64,000 bases of DNA from Owenia fusiformis (Eukaryota; Annelida; Polychaeta; Sabellida; Oweniidae), in the NCBI GenBank assembly GCA_903813345.2, contig CAIIXF020000009.1, positions 25,086,740 through 25,150,739 on the forward strand. Direction: 5' to 3'. Shown here one piece after another: positions 1 through 14,200 of the stretch. Position numbers and translations under genes: made by a program. The number at the start of each line of letters is the position of its first letter. Position 1 is the first letter of the stretch. The notes under the pieces are model-generated. The model did no database searches. It was given only the letters and a program-made list of their open reading frames with translations, and was not told the origin of the DNA.

Positions 1-2842
1 CGGTGTGCTGGCTCCCTCTTCAGATGTATAACCTATTAGCTAATCTTGACAACACCGTAAACGAGTAAGAAAACTTTTCTTTATTCAATTACAATTTACA
101 ATTACATTGTATTACATATAAAGTCTGAGACTATAAACATCCACACATATAGTCTGTATACCTGAAATACCAATGGAAAAATGGTCCGGGTTCGATCCCA
201 GACAAGAATAATTTTTTCTCCTATAAACGTACTATAACGCGGCTTTTTACTGTGGCAAAATAATTGTTTAAAATAACTTAATATATTGTATTTTCAAGCT
301 CATTTTCTTTAGTTCTCAACGACGACGATTCTAGTTTTACGTTAAATCCAATGCTTCCTAGATTCCCTAAAGTTTTATTATGCAAGTCTATTCAATCTTA
401 GTTCAGCCTGTTTGCCCAAAGGTGTAAAACATGCGGGTGAAGCAACCTACGTAAGCAATCTAACGTACGGGTGCAACACGTGGGTATTACTCTGTTTTTT
501 ATTGGATCTTTATTTCAGTGTTCTTGATATGATTTCTACGGTCGTTGTCATTAATATCATACTTTTTCTTCCCTTAATTTTAAACTTTGCACATCCTAAA
601 GGAACTACTGGTATGGGTACTTAGGATGGTGTTGAATTTGATTGCTCTCCCCCCGTCGAATCTAACAGTTACACATTGGTATTGGTTCTTATGTTTTTGT
701 TTTATGAGGATTTTTGATATAAACTAATTAACTTTAAACACATTCGTAATAATCTCGGGTCACTATTTGTAAAAGTGAACTCCCAAGCTCAACGTTTTTT
801 ACTATGACGTCTTTTCGTCCATTATTCTTATTTACTGGCCCATTAGCTTATTGCAATTTGAAATAATGAGCTATTATGGGTGCTTTACCAAAAACGTTTT
901 TTACTGGCTAATTATTCAAAAATCATTTAAAGTGACAACAAGGCTGTATGGAGAAAAATTGAAAAATTGAAACCCACTTATAGATTTTTAAGATATACTA
1001 CAAGGTGGTCAAAAAATGGAAACCCTGCATTTTCCTAATTCCTCTGTCATTTTAAAAGATTTCTCTCTGATATTTCACACATAGGTACATCATTCGATTT
1101 CCTAACCCTACTAAATTTCATGACCATCAGACTGATAGTCAAAATTGTACAGACCTTTGAAAAACATGCTTCAAGTTTGGCCATTGTCGAGCTGTAGGCA
1201 AACCTGCACTGTTGTCAATGATCCGAATGCATTCCTCAGCAGGTATGGCCTGAATGATACAGATGATCTCACCTTTGAGGTCTGCAATTGTCCTGAGGTC
1301 ATTCTCGTACAAGAAATTGAATGATGTACAAATGTGCACAATATCAGGGAGTTATTTCTTAAAATGACAAATATATGAGGAAAATGTAAGGGTTTCCATT
1401 TTTTGACCACCCTGTACAATTCAAGATTTTAACTGAAGGAATTTCAGCTGAAATAACGTTTATTCAGGGGGTTTCTTTATAGATAATGAAAATACGATAC
1501 GTATATGCTAGTCTTGATGAAATATCCGAACTTTGAATAATTTTACACGAGGTCCATGATCGTTGGATGCGTCTCTGCAATAATTGTTCAACCTTTAATG
1601 TCTTATATAGGGATTATACTGTACATTTATCAAACAAGCCAAGTGTATCATGAAAAACCATGGCCTTCTGCCAGTTCCTTTCCAGATTTTTATTTGAAAA
1701 AAAACAGAAAGATGTGATGAGGATCAGAATGGCACTAAGTATAATACGTGATATATACGAAATATATTAATGATTATACAGTATAATATATCTGTATATG
1801 GAACAATTCATATGCAAAATATCACTTTATAACGCACTCTTGCTGCTTTGGGAGAATATGTGGCTGAATATTTCACCTAAAAAGTAGTTTAATGATACCA
1901 AGTAATGTCTTATTACCTTTATCATATCTCATAGAGAGTTTACCATGTGTTAATAACGTACAAACACAATCTAAATGGCATTTATCATACTAATACAAAG
2001 TTGTAAATGACAGTTAAAGAAATCAAAAATAAGGCTACTACAGGACCTGGCACTTTAAAACATAAGAAAAAATGCATTAGTCCATGGCAGGGGAATAGAA
2101 ACAAGTGGCCATAATTAAGTTGGAAAAGCTAGTATTATCCCATAAATCCTCTAATTATACACTTACAGATTCGCATATTGATTAAGCTAACTAGAATGGG
2201 AAGCAAATTTCCGCTGGAGAGATAAATTTTAACCCAAAATATCAAAACAATTTTTTCAAGGACATTAGGTGCATATCAATTTTATAAAATATCAAATATC
2301 ATTAATTGTAACTCGAGTGATTTGCTGTCTTAACCTAGTTATGATTTATAAATGCAAAATATCTCAGAAGTCAATTAAACGATCAGGGCACATACCCCTG
2401 TCCGTGTTATCGCGATTTATCTCCGACTCATTAAACGTAGGTGCTGCAATCTCACTAATGGCTTTACATTAATCACCATCATAATTCTCTGATTCGAGAA
2501 CTTTGCGTGTTATAGTTATGATTAATAATTGTATTTTGAGCTGGTTAGTAGACGAATGAAAATGCAATAGGAAATGGTGTATGCTCCAACGATGCATCTA
2601 ATTCCCCGAGGTCAATTACTGTCTACTCAGCAACAGTTGCGAAGAACGGCTTTACATCTTTTGACATTTCTGTTAAAATAGTTATGTAATGTCGGTGCTA
2701 AGTGCATTTAAAAGCATTGTCACCTGTGGTTTTTAACTGATTACTTGTGTTCATGACTACACGAAAAATATTTCTGAAAGTGCTCTTCAAAAATGGATTT
2801 TGTCCCACTTGAATAAAAGAATAATATTTTGTTTATTTCCAG
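1..2842. other. Non-coding stretch upstream of the visible GPCR exons
   Basis: Probably intron or 5' flank of the GPCR gene. Apart from the mariner-like remnant at 1001-1414 I see only AT-rich sequence, scattered short spurious ORFs and a B-box-like GGTTCGATCCC near 188-199 without a complete tRNA around it. Confidence 0.4.
1001..1414 (-). mobile_element. Internally deleted Tc1/mariner-like element
   Basis: Inverted ends: the left end CAAGGTGGTCAAAAAATGGA (1001) matches the reverse complement of the right end (about 1362-1414), with roughly 55 bp of imperfect terminal repeat. The element is flanked by TA at 999-1000 and 1415-1416, as expected for IS630/Tc1/mariner insertion. Inside on the minus strand (about 1150-1330) is a piece reading LRTIADLKGEIICIIQAIP followed by a HVF-type end. 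It resembles the C-terminal tail of mollusc-type mariner transposases, so this is a deletion derivative that kept both ends and the transposase 3' end. It is non-autonomous. Confidence 0.7.
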
Positions 2843-5800
2843 GTATGAATACATACACATTATATGGTTTTCCTTCAACTGGTTGGCAATGAGCAACTCC
2901 TGCGTCAACCCGTTTATTTATGGACTTCTAAATGTAAGTAAAAACATTCGTCGCAGTAACATCTATTACGATATTGTTCTAACTCATAAGATGCATTATA
3001 GTTTTGCATCAAACCTTTGTTATCGAATTACCCCCCCCCCCCCTCAAAAAGCGTGATTTGATTCAATTTGATTTGATGAGATTTGGCAGAAGCTCGATGC
3101 AAAACTTAATGTGGAGACTTTTAGGTGATATAAATATTGTTGAACACTTTAGAACGATTTCTGTTGAGGATGTAAGCAGTGAAACTATAGAAACCAGATA
3201 TATCTCCACATAGATTAAAGATTGTAAAACCATTGAAGGTATTGTCGTGTTATAATCATGGATCGTTTTAATTCTCATAAAAACTTAATACTAAATCATT
3301 GATCCATGCTACAGGCATTTAAGTCACGCAACTAAAGAAAAGACGCGGCAGATAGTAAGCTCATTATATGTCAAATATATCACATAGACAGTCCCCAGTT
3401 AGATACAAAATATAAACAATCAAAGTTTATAGTTGTATATGAGCAGTTAAACGTTTCTACACGACTTATATCTTGATAAGTATATCCATAAAGAAAAGTA
3501 TAATGTTCGACCGACACTGTTAAAGTATCCATTTGATAGTCACAAAGGAGTCCCTTCGGCTAATCACGAAGATATAAAACTCTCAGAAATGTAATCCCCA
3601 CACATAAATTAGTGACAATGATTGTCAGATAATCATTGAATGCTTTAGAACTGTCAATCCATTTGATTTGAGGATATTACAAAAATGCATTTGAATGTCA
3701 AACATGTAATAATTGATGATCATGAACTAATGCATAAGTCATGCATTTGTCGATAGTTTGGCCCAAATCAAAGTTGATGGGAGGAAATTTAACATAAATA
3801 ATTATGTAATCTGTCCCTTGAAACAAAAATACACGTATATTGTATTACTTTGCGAAAATGTTGATTTACAGCCCTGCCACCGGTGAGTTTATAAAAATAA
3901 ACAATTTGACGCATAAAAATATGTTTCATTTAGAGCAAACTATTATAACACTTCTATCACATATAAGTTGTTACATGTACCATAAGTAATATCCATTGGA
4001 CGTGACGTTAGTTGATTACACAAAGAAAGGTAAACTTAATTAAAACACGGAGGACAAAACTCAATAGAAAGATATGTGGTTTTATGTGTGTGATTTCTTA
4101 GACTTCTTTGACAATACAATGATTAATCACATTTGTGCTAAGCCAATCTTTTGAGGAAATTGCGAAGCATAGACAACTGTCAATCCTAACTGTTTGTATC
4201 AACGGGTCCATTAATCTAACTAAATTCTCGCAACTATAGACGCTATTCATACATGAATTACTGGATCTTCTGCTTTTTTGTTATCACTTATTTAGTTGAC
4301 AATGATTATTCGTTCATAAATCCCTTGATGACATCAATCTTGCATCATTTGCAATGGCGGATAATGTATTAGGTAAACATCCACATTTGTGTATTTTAGA
4401 ACTAATAATATTTCTTGCATTCTTACAATCAACAATGTGACAAATTATCTAAATACATTTTTCACAAAGGACAATCTACAGATATAATAATTTCTTTCCA
4501 ATGATATATGGAAATATATTGTTGCCATAAGTACCTGAAGTGTAACCTAATTATTAATGTAAATCGAGAGGGGAATTTTTGGCCCACTCTGTAGTAAATT
4601 GTAAATAACATGCGAAACAATGACCATTGTTATTTATGGCATCTAAAAAGCTGACAGATGCCAGAAATCATCCCTTATTGAACTATTCGACTATTTGCTC
4701 AGTCACTATGTTATTTGAATCAGCACATAACAAATAATCTTGTTGGAAATTGGAAATGACATGTCATGACTGTAGTCGTAAGTCTTCATTATTTCGAAAC
4801 GTCATGTGATGGCAGATGTATTTAGCAAAGTAAACTACCATCTATTTTAGCCCGCATGATTGCCTGACATCCAGACGAATCATTTGGCGCCAAGATATGT
4901 AAAACTTCAGGTAATGCCTCGGATGCGTAGTTATGGAAATATCACGGTGATTCTGTTTTCATCAAACCGACCTATCAAAATGATATAAGCAGACAGCACA
5001 CGCCGAAATTGTACAAACATTAATCTTAGTGTGTTTAATTGCTCGTGTAGGCTTAGTTAACCTGTTGTATTTTCTCATCTGTCATATCTTCAAGTGAATA
5101 GCGTTTGTCGTTCCTGAGACATTAGTGTCGTAGCATGGTGAATTATCACATTGAAATCAATTTGGATTTCAGATACAGAAAAAAATAAACATTCAGTTAC
5201 ATAACGCATATTTATATAGGATATGTTATATGTTTCAGGAAAAATTCAAAAGAGAGTTTAGATTACTATTTGCCAAACTACGATGTTGTCCATGTTGTCG
5301 AAAAAAGCGGTCAGATTTGCAACAGTTCGACTATTCCGATGACAGCTATGGTCCTCGTAGAGGGAGCAACAGTTACTACAGAGACCCCCGTCTCCAAGTT
5401 GGAGTCAATGGGAAGGGAAGGAAATACACGGCAGTGAGGAATCGCGAAGAAAGTACGGACCAAAGCCTGGTATAGTCTCTCCCTTATTTGACGTACATGT
5501 AGTCGGTTAGTAAAACATGTGACCTGTTTCTATTCTTAACTTAATGTATTTGGTTCGTTTCCTCCTTGTTTTGTGTTATTTAATTCACTTAGCGCCTTCT
5601 CATCTTCATTTGTGATGGGCAATTCCTAGACATTTTATTAGATTACTGGGAAGTATGACAGTTCATGAATTTTATAATTATTAGCTTCAGCAAGAACTAA
5701 AACTACAACAGTGCATGTTTTTATGATTCTGAAACGGATAGTTTTCACCGACTTCACCCGATCTAATAATTTACTCTCCCACCGCATGACCCAAACCAAC

Positions 5801-8692
5801 CCTTAATCAACTGTAGATATAAAAGAAGGTATTGCCATGATCTGTGCTCTGGTATCAATCTTGCTGAACCTGTTAACTTCTAGGTATTCTTGAATGTTGA
5901 CCAGATACCCAATAATAGCGAAGGTAGATATCCACAAAACAGGACATACGGGGTTGTCAAAAATGCGATTTCCTATGAAATGACGTGATAATAATGAAAC
6001 AATTGTTTTCATATAGTTTAAATAGTTTGAGTTGTCGGCTTCCTCTTGCATAATTCAAAAAGGCATTAACATGACAAAAGGCCACCACCTGCCAATGGTA
6101 ACAAAAGTGTAACAATTGTAATATATTAAGGTCAAATCTCAAATTTAAAGTCAGACTTGAATCTCTGAGAATTTGAAGATGATTTTCAAAAGATAGTGAA
6201 TTTGAAGCAAGTCGAAAGTGACCTTTTTGATCTTTCTTGACCTCGAGAAGGTCACTGAAGGTCAAATACCAAATCTAAAGTCAGAGTTGAACCTCTGAGA
6301 ACTTCAAGATGATTTTGAAAAATGGCCTATTTGAGATAAATTTTGGACCTTTTTGAGATTGAGAAGGTCAAATCTCAAATCTTAAGTCAGATTTGAGATT
6401 TTTGAGAATGTAGGTGATCTTAAAAGAAATGGTCAAATTGAAGCAAGTTCAAAAGACCTTTTTGACCTTAAAAAGGTTATAGAAGGATAAATGTAAATTC
6501 AAATTTGAACTTCTGAGAACTTATAGATGATTTTTTTAAATGTGCAAAATGAATTATTTCTCATAAACGTTACCCGTGAACTGTCTCATAAGACAACGAA
6601 TGCGGTTTGGATACAATTTAGATAGAGGATAGTAGTCTGTGATACAAACAATTGGTCGCATGGTCTAAAGCACGAGTGCCCATAGTGATATCTCCATTTT
6701 GAAACAACTTCTCTATTTCATATCAAATGACTTAAACTTAATTACCAGTTGTCATATATGTATTGCCTGAATCAATGTTCACTTGGCTCAAATATTTAGT
6801 TTTCATAATCTGAATCTATTTTTCCATTATAGGTGGGATGACCGTCGGTCGTCAAAATTTATCTATATTTCTAAATTAATTTAGGCATCTTTCTAATACA
6901 TCATTTGGCTGGTACGGTCAACTTTATTTACCCGACTATTTTGCATTGATTTCATTGTGAAGTAAAAGGTGATGAGTTCTTCCATTTCATTATGTTTTGC
7001 ATGCTTCTAGGTTCCTAACATACTATGTGTATAGTATATCACTGGTCCCCACCTGATATCACTGGTCCCCACCTGGTTATAAACAGTAAGGCGTTACGTT
7101 TTTATAATACAATGGATGAACTTCATTCAGAGGAAAGTTTTATTTTCATCATTTTCATAAACAAAGAGGTTGATTTGTATCCAAATATTTTACCAGTATG
7201 TTAACAGTAACATCCGGTTACTGAACAGGTAGTCATTCACGAGCAAATATATCTAGCAGTTTCAATAATCGAGTAAGAATTCCACATTTCAGCAACGTTA
7301 TCTGGCGAATTTCATAACGTCCTGGCTGCATTGTGTTAATGGTCGTGACTGACGTGCTTTCCAGGAACTGGATGTTACTGTTAATATATGGTTAGATATT
7401 TGGATTCAATTCGACTCGTTCTTCGGGAAAAATCGAGAAATTTCCTCCGACGGGAGTTCATCTATTTTGTTATGAAGACGTAGCCTCTTTATACCCCGAT
7501 GGGGACAAGTGGTATATTGTTTATAATTAGAAAGAGCAAAATGCATCAAAACCTCGATAACTGAATTTACTGAGTTCCACTGCACGCATCAGCAATTGTA
7601 GTCGTGTAATGACTTCACATTTGCTAAATACTCCTACTACAGTATGATGACTTATGAAAATCGTCATTTCGCTCTTTGACAATTTTAAGTTTATAGTACC
7701 CAACACACTAATTAGTCTGAAACTAGTTTTAGTTTTTAGTTTAAAACAAGTTTCAAACAAATGTAAAAAAAGATGAGTGTTGGAAATTGTTGATAGTTTG
7801 TCCATGTGGAATTTCATGATGATTCAATAAAGGGAAAGTGTTCAAAACAAGTTTTAAAGTTTGTGACTAATTAGTGTGTGATGTACTATAGTACTATAAT
7901 TAAGTATTTCTAAATAATAAACTTGTTCAAACACATCTAAAATTTAATTTCTTCAAAGACAACAATCTTGTAGATGTAAATGGTGAACTGTCCTACTTCA
8001 TCATTGACCAGAATCATGTTTGAATTACAACAAAGAATCATGTATCATTCTATATTGGAAATATAAAAGCATGAGTGTATGTACTAACCCATCTTCATAA
8101 TGCACGAAGGCGAAGCATGAGTGCATTATCAGAATGGGTTAGTACATACACCAATAAAGAATGATACATGCTTCTTTATTTTCTTTATTCTTTATTTTCT
8201 TATACTTTTTGTAACGTAGTGGTGTGAATGTCTAGAATATAAGTATGTGTATATGTACCTTTAGTTTAATATGTTTTAAACTTATCTTTTTCAATACCTG
8301 TATAAAATGTTTACATGTATGCTCTTAAGACCAGAGAGCAAGTGACCAGGTATCAATTACGAGACAAAAAATTAATTAAGGAACAAAGAACCTTTTAACA
8401 TTCTTTATTGGAAATGTAAAAGCATGAGTGCATTACCAACCCAAGAAGAACCCAAGTACATTTTCAGGATGGGTTAGTAAATCCACGAATGCTTTTAAAT
8501 TCAATAAAGAATGATACAGGGTTTTGTATTACTATTTAAATAGACTAATGCACTGTGATGACATCACTATGTTATCAACAAACTACGCCCTTGACTGTAA
8601 ATCTTCAAATCTGATTTCAGGTGAGTTCAAGGAGTTCACAAAGCTCAAAGAGACTAACATCTATTAAGAGTGACAACAGTGCCCGTGTTTAG
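2843..8692 (+). CDS. Rhodopsin-like neuropeptide GPCR, last three exons (partial, 5' part outside or upstream)
   Basis: Three exons in consistent phase: 2843-2933, 5239-5469 and 8621-8692 (stop TAG 8690-8692). The first encodes the end of transmembrane helix 7, with WLAMSNSCVNPFIYGLLN containing the NPxxY-type NPFIY motif of class A receptors. The second encodes helix 8 (EKFKREF), a likely palmitoylated CCPCC cluster and a basic, Ser/Tyr-rich cytoplasmic tail. The third adds a short Ser/Arg/Lys-rich C-terminus ending SARV, rich in possible phosphorylation sites for arrestin binding. The NSCxNPFIYG plus NEKFKREF pattern suits neuropeptide receptors of the NPY/RYamide/luqin/PrRP-like range, but the ligand cannot be set from this fragment. 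If the exon-2 donor (GTATAG at 5470) is not used, translation reads Val-stop, giving a tail 23 residues shorter. Helices 1-6 are not visible in the window. Confidence 0.85.
3060..5238. other. GPCR intron, no feature seen
   Basis: AT-rich intron between the TM7 exon and the C-tail exon, starting after a poly-C run (3031-3042). I recognise no gene, RNA or repeat in it. Confidence 0.5.
6120..6545 (-). repeat. Degenerate satellite units related to the 26-28 kb array, opposite orientation
   Basis: About four decayed units of a roughly 110-130 bp repeat. Each has a GACCTT...GAGAAGGTCA segment followed by CTCAAATTTAAAGTCAGA and TGAGAACTT.AAGATGATTTT. Read on the minus strand, this is the same consensus as the tandem array at 26.4-28.1 kb. 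It lies in the GPCR intron. Confidence 0.65.
8039..8170. mobile_element. Short palindromic MITE
   Basis: Inverted repeat of 132 bp. The left arm (ATGTATCATTCTATATTGGA through GTACTAACCCAT) is matched by the right arm (ATGGGTTAGTACATAC through AATAAAGAATGATACAT). The loop holds a smaller palindrome around GCATGAGTGCATTATC. A relative lies at 8399-8513. Confidence 0.65.
8399..8513. mobile_element. Second copy of the palindromic MITE family
   Basis: It begins CATTCTTTATTGGAAATGTA, contains AAAAGCATGAGTGCATTACC and GGATGGGTTAGTA, and ends TTCAATAAAGAATG. It is the same family as the copy 230 bp upstream and more diverged. It sits about 110 bp before the last GPCR exon. Confidence 0.55.
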
Positions 8693-11255
8693 ATTATGGC
8701 CAGAAAATTGTTAAAATACAACAGCGTTCGCATTGAGAATCAAAGCGACTTGTAATATGGCTAACGATATTCGTATTTGTGGCATTTTTGTCAAGCTTCG
8801 GTGACTTTTTGTGAAGTTATGATACGTGCAACAAAGCCCAATGTCACTTTCTTGGAGACTATAGGATGTACAGTACAAATAATCTTTGCGTCCTGGCACT
8901 CTATATAGTTGACAACAAGGCTTGGGTGACATTTCGTGAAGCTATACGTTGTGCAGCAATGTATTTGTAGTAAGGCCAACATGGCAAGTTGTGAGATATG
9001 CTCACAAATGTGTATTAAGATTTGGAAAAGTGATATACACTTCTAAGCCCTCGTGGAGTTTGATCACATTACATGTGGAGGATGGACAACAATGTATATG
9101 TGTGATATTTTTGGGAAATATAGCGATGCACAATAATGCATTAATGTTGCAAATACATGGGCGACGATTGAGGAAATTTTAAAGTATAAGATAAATAGAA
9201 CATCTTTGGTGACTTCGACGGTGAAGTTAGTACGAAGAATTACGCATGACAAATCAAATAGTATCTCTGGGAATATATTAGACTCTTCTCCCGGGTAAAA
9301 TTGTATGTATGACCAAGAGCGAAGAACTTGGTTCCTATAATTGTATTGCACTCCATGAATTGGACATAACCAAACTCTTGCCAGATTAGGAAAGTATATC
9401 TATAGATGCTGCGCATTTACCTCCAACCTTTCTAGAGAGATACCAAGAGACAAAAAATCCCCAACAAAAGGATGAGCTATGATTGTTATTAACTTGTTAC
9501 ACTGCTATGTGAAAAAAGCAGCAGTGTCAATAATTAATTGGCGTACAATACCAATGTAGTGATCATGAATAAGATGTCAATTCTTTTGTTGCTTTTAATA
9601 TTTATTATGTTCTGAAGACAGCATATGCGAATCTTCCAAAAGAGGTCGTCAAAATAGTCAGTTAAGTTTAAAGCCATATTAAACAAATATGAGGCAGTTT
9701 TGTCAAAAACTGTCATCGCCAAGATCAGTATATTACCTTGATAGTATGATAATGTCAACGCATATTATTATAGGCTACCGGAAATGTCTCATTTTAAGCC
9801 GATATAATGTGTATACAATCCCTCCACTGTTATACACTGAGAGGTCAACACCTCATTGTGAATATAAATCACATGACTCAAAAATGGAGAATCAAATTAA
9901 ATTTGAGGAAAACGGAGGTCTTACACAGTGCAGATTATTTAAACCCTTGTAATTGTACAGCACATTGCCTGGGGAATTGATATCTCAGCTCAGTATAACA
10001 ATTATTTACAAGGTTGCAAATGGCATGGCTCTATGGTGTTTTTTAGTCCATGTTTCCAGAAATGTAGCATTTCTTTTATGTTTAATTCATGAAAATGTTA
10101 GACCACTTATCCATTCACTTTGTTTACCTTTAATATAATGGTGAATTCATAGCACAGTAAACAGAACGATCATAACAATAAGTTGTGAGATTGATTTAAA
10201 TCAGACGTATAATGGAATTAATGTCCATAACTCAACAAGTCGATGTAGCAGATTTATCATGTCCACAGTGGCGTGAATAAATGTATACATGCACACGATA
10301 ATGTATATCAAGATACATCGAAAAAAGTTATTGAGAAAGTAAATGTTCCATGACGAATTTTGATGGAAATATTTCATAAGAAGGCACTATAAATCAACTA
10401 TAGCTGTAATATTTTTCATAAATGAAATATTGAACAAGGGTACTGAATGCAACATTCAAACAAATGAACGGTTCTCGACAACAATAGATTCTGACTCTGT
10501 CTTCAGTATCAATGGAAACAGTACGTCATGTATATTTGCACAAATACTCAAACCTCTTAAAGGTGCATGTATAAAAGGTATATAGCTGTATAATTAGTAT
10601 TGTACTTTTCAGTATTGTTAATAACACGAAATTATATATATATTCAACATGCACCCTAGACATTAGTTTGGAAATAGCTAAAGTGATGCCTAAATTCTTC
10701 TAAATTTTGTTTTGTTCGTTATGAGCAACATTCAAACAGCTATATACATAAATCAAAAGCAGTTTGGAATAAATGGATAAATGTCAACCAAAGTTTAATG
10801 AAAAGAAGTTGTAAATAAAGAAAATGATAGATGGTACAAACATTTAATACACGATGACATCGTTTTGAAAACAATTACATGATTATTTCTCAAATTTGTA
10901 CATACAAATTGTTTGTATATGATAAAGTATCATGATAAAATAAATTCTTGTCCCCGGGTCTCTTATACCCCTCATTGACGAAGTCAAAGTCAGTAAAAGC
11001 AGCAATTTTTGCTTGATTATAAATTGTGCATTTTATACACATTACCGTTAATTCATCTTAAGCCTGGAATGATATAACTACCTTAAACACACAGTTTCCC
11101 ATATTAAGAGCACAAAGTTTAATGTAATAAGTATATGTATACATTAATGTTACAATGTACAAGTGATAATAAATTATATTTATTGTGAAAAGTATTGTTC
11201 AACCATAATGTTTCAAATTAATTTAAATGTGTCTCAGATTATCTTTAATAATGAT
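8693..11255. other. Intergenic region between the GPCR and CLCA genes
   Basis: About 2.5 kb between two convergent genes. The ORFs here are short, overlap on both strands and show no recognisable motif. I see no RNA gene or repeat array. Confidence 0.5.
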
Positions 11256-14200
11256 TTATACTGGGTCAACCTTTTGTTTACTCTTAACAATGTTTCGGAT
11301 GAGGAATACGACAATAACGATCAGTACAATAAGCAACAGGCTTCCGCCGATAGATACTCCAATAACAACCCCTTTGTTACCATTAGCAGGAGTACCCCCA
11401 GCGCTTATGTCAATAGGTGGGTACGTTACATTTCCAATTTCCTCTAGATTATTTGTGACGTCTACATCCGGGACGTAACCAAGTCCAACAGAAGCAACAT
11501 TTGACCATTTCCCAGAATACCCTGCTGGATTTATTCCTCGAATGACAAAAGCAAACGTCTCGTTTGCATCTCTGGTGGTAGATACATATAAGCTGCATAT
11601 TTCTGTTGAGCCACTCATTCGTGGATTGGACAAATTCCCATAGAATATATTGGTGGCGTTAAACACAGGAACAATATCAGGTGACGTCAAAAGGCTGAGA
11701 GTTGTATTAGCCATCCTTAAATCATATGAAGTAACTGGAAGAAAGTCCAAATGCTTATTTTAACATTCAAATAAGTACACTGTTTTTATCATATCCTATT
11801 ACATTTAAAACTACGATGCACATCTCAATAAATTTGGAAACCGCATTTCACCATTCGGACTTCTGGTTTCTGTCCATAGTGGTTTTGTTCACTACCCTGC
11901 GTGCAGAGTCTAGTTAAACTACACTCTGCCTAGTAGAAATCATATTACAGTTTAGTAGCCCCGCCCCCACGACGGGTGCCGGTGACAGTTCGGGTAATAA
12001 ATGACTTCTGGCCTACGCGCTGACCTTTCTTCCACAAATCAGCGAGCTTGAAGAAACACGCGCCAAAATAAATTCTGAATTGTCATTGGTCAATTTCGGG
12101 CTTAACGATGACGTCAGAGGGAATGACCATATACAGAACGTCGGTCAAAACTGGCCGACGAGCACTGATTGGCGCGGTGAGTTCACAGGTTTATTTTAGT
12201 TTGAAAGAGTGAAGACGGAACTCTCTTTTAAGAAGTGAAGTCGAACGAATGCAAAGGGTATTTGTTCACTGGACCTGTTAAATGAAGACAAAGAACAAAG
12301 ACAATTTTAACAAGTATTTAAATGAGAAGGTTTCAAATAACTAACCCATTCCGTAGTTCATGCGTCCCCAGGGTGCTGTCCACATAAGTGTTACTGCTCC
12401 ATGTAATACAGAGCTCTTTACTACCTCAAGATCGATGATACGGGATGGTCGAAGATACTTTTCTGGTTTATCTGCCTCTTTGATTCGTGATTTTGGAGGA
12501 ATATTTGGATGACTGTATTCGAATGCACCAGCAGTAACAACTCTTTCAAATATGTCTGTTATCGGCGTGTTCACCACATAGTTTTCATTGACTACAATAT
12601 TGTTTAATAACAAATACAATATTTTGGCATATACCGGGTACCATACTATATTTTTTATTATGCTGATTTTGTTGGCGAAATGTGATTTTCAAAAATGAAC
12701 ATGATAAAGTTAGGGATGCGTCGATCGATCAGATCGAATCAATAACCATGCATGTGCATATTGAGCTATTTCTTCATCTACGGTTTTGTTAATCATACCT
12801 CTGGGATCCTCAGGATCTTCATAAAATGAGTTATAATATGACTTAACGCGTGTATTCTCAGGGTAACCAACAGCCTTTATGACAGCACTATGTCGACCGG
12901 AGCCAGTTAAGGCATAGAATGTTCCTGAATAAATACCATCCCCTCCAGTTACATCATCCCCTACAACGTCACAATAGATACATGATAACTGTCCAGGAGG
13001 TACGATTTACAAACGTCAACTCGTTTCATGCATGTTCATTAATCATTAGAAATAAATGAGAAAGTACTATATTAAATTATCATACTCTTCAGTTATGCAT
13101 TTATCATGAGAATATACGTCGCAGATGTAGATGTTTTAGGATCGGTTGGTCTCTCAGCACATTACCTAATCCATCATCTTGAAGTTTAATGTCAACCTTC
13201 CCACCAAATGGCCGATCAACAACTGCCGTTACGTTTGCAAAAACGACTGCACTATTGCCTTTTCTGAGTTTAGCATATATTTTGATTAGATCAGGCCACC
13301 TGGCAGATAAAGCAGATAAATCAGCAGTCATTGTTATGGGACTCGACCCCAGGCTGCTTTTGGATGTTACAAGGATAGCTACTCGTTGTTTTGGAGGAAG
13401 TAGGGCAGTTGTATCTGTTGTTGCTGGGTTGTAAATAAAGAACTTCCATAAACCAGTCTGAAATTATAAGCTACGAGATAGTATAACCTAAAGGAAAAGA
13501 GTATAACAATCATAACTATGTGAGCTACTTATGAATGTGATGTCCGTAAATATTTTGGATTGTGATAATATATGTAATGGTTGGAGACCTCAGAAGAGTT
13601 TCCCATAGATGCCCATTATAATATCTTATCCTATATGTTATTGACGGTTAGTAACTAAGCCTAGCGGGTGTAGCGCATCATACCACAGTGTTAAGGAGAG
13701 ACTTGCCTAGCCTGCTATAGCAAACTTACCATGGGTTGTCCACCGAATTTTTGAGATAAATAAACTTGAAGACACTAACCTCCTCTATCGTCAGATTTCT
13801 CAGAAAATTCTGGTAAAATCACCAAGGTCAAAATCACTCCACCGCCAGTTTAAAATGAGATTTCCCACTGAACTTTGACATGTTTTCAGATAAATTAGGA
13901 CCTACCTTATAAATATTGAGTCCCGATTCACTTCCCAAATGCCAGATGGCGCTCCAATGGGGGTAGGGAAGGAGAAAATGACTTTTTATACAAAAATCAA
14001 ATTACTAGATCATGGTTATTTTCGTGATTCTGGGTTTTTACATTATGAACAGATGAAATCTTCACCTGGAGCTCTTTAATTGCTCTCTACCTTTGTGGAA
14101 CTTGTTCTTCCATTATATAGCTGTTATAGAAGTGTGATCACATTCGATGATAAATTTGCCCATGAATTTGTCCATGGATCCATAATGATGTTATTTACGA

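Noticed and set aside
180-215. GGTTCGATCCC resembling a tRNA B box
   Set aside because: No acceptor, D or anticodon arm can be built around it; at most a tRNA-derived SINE scrap.
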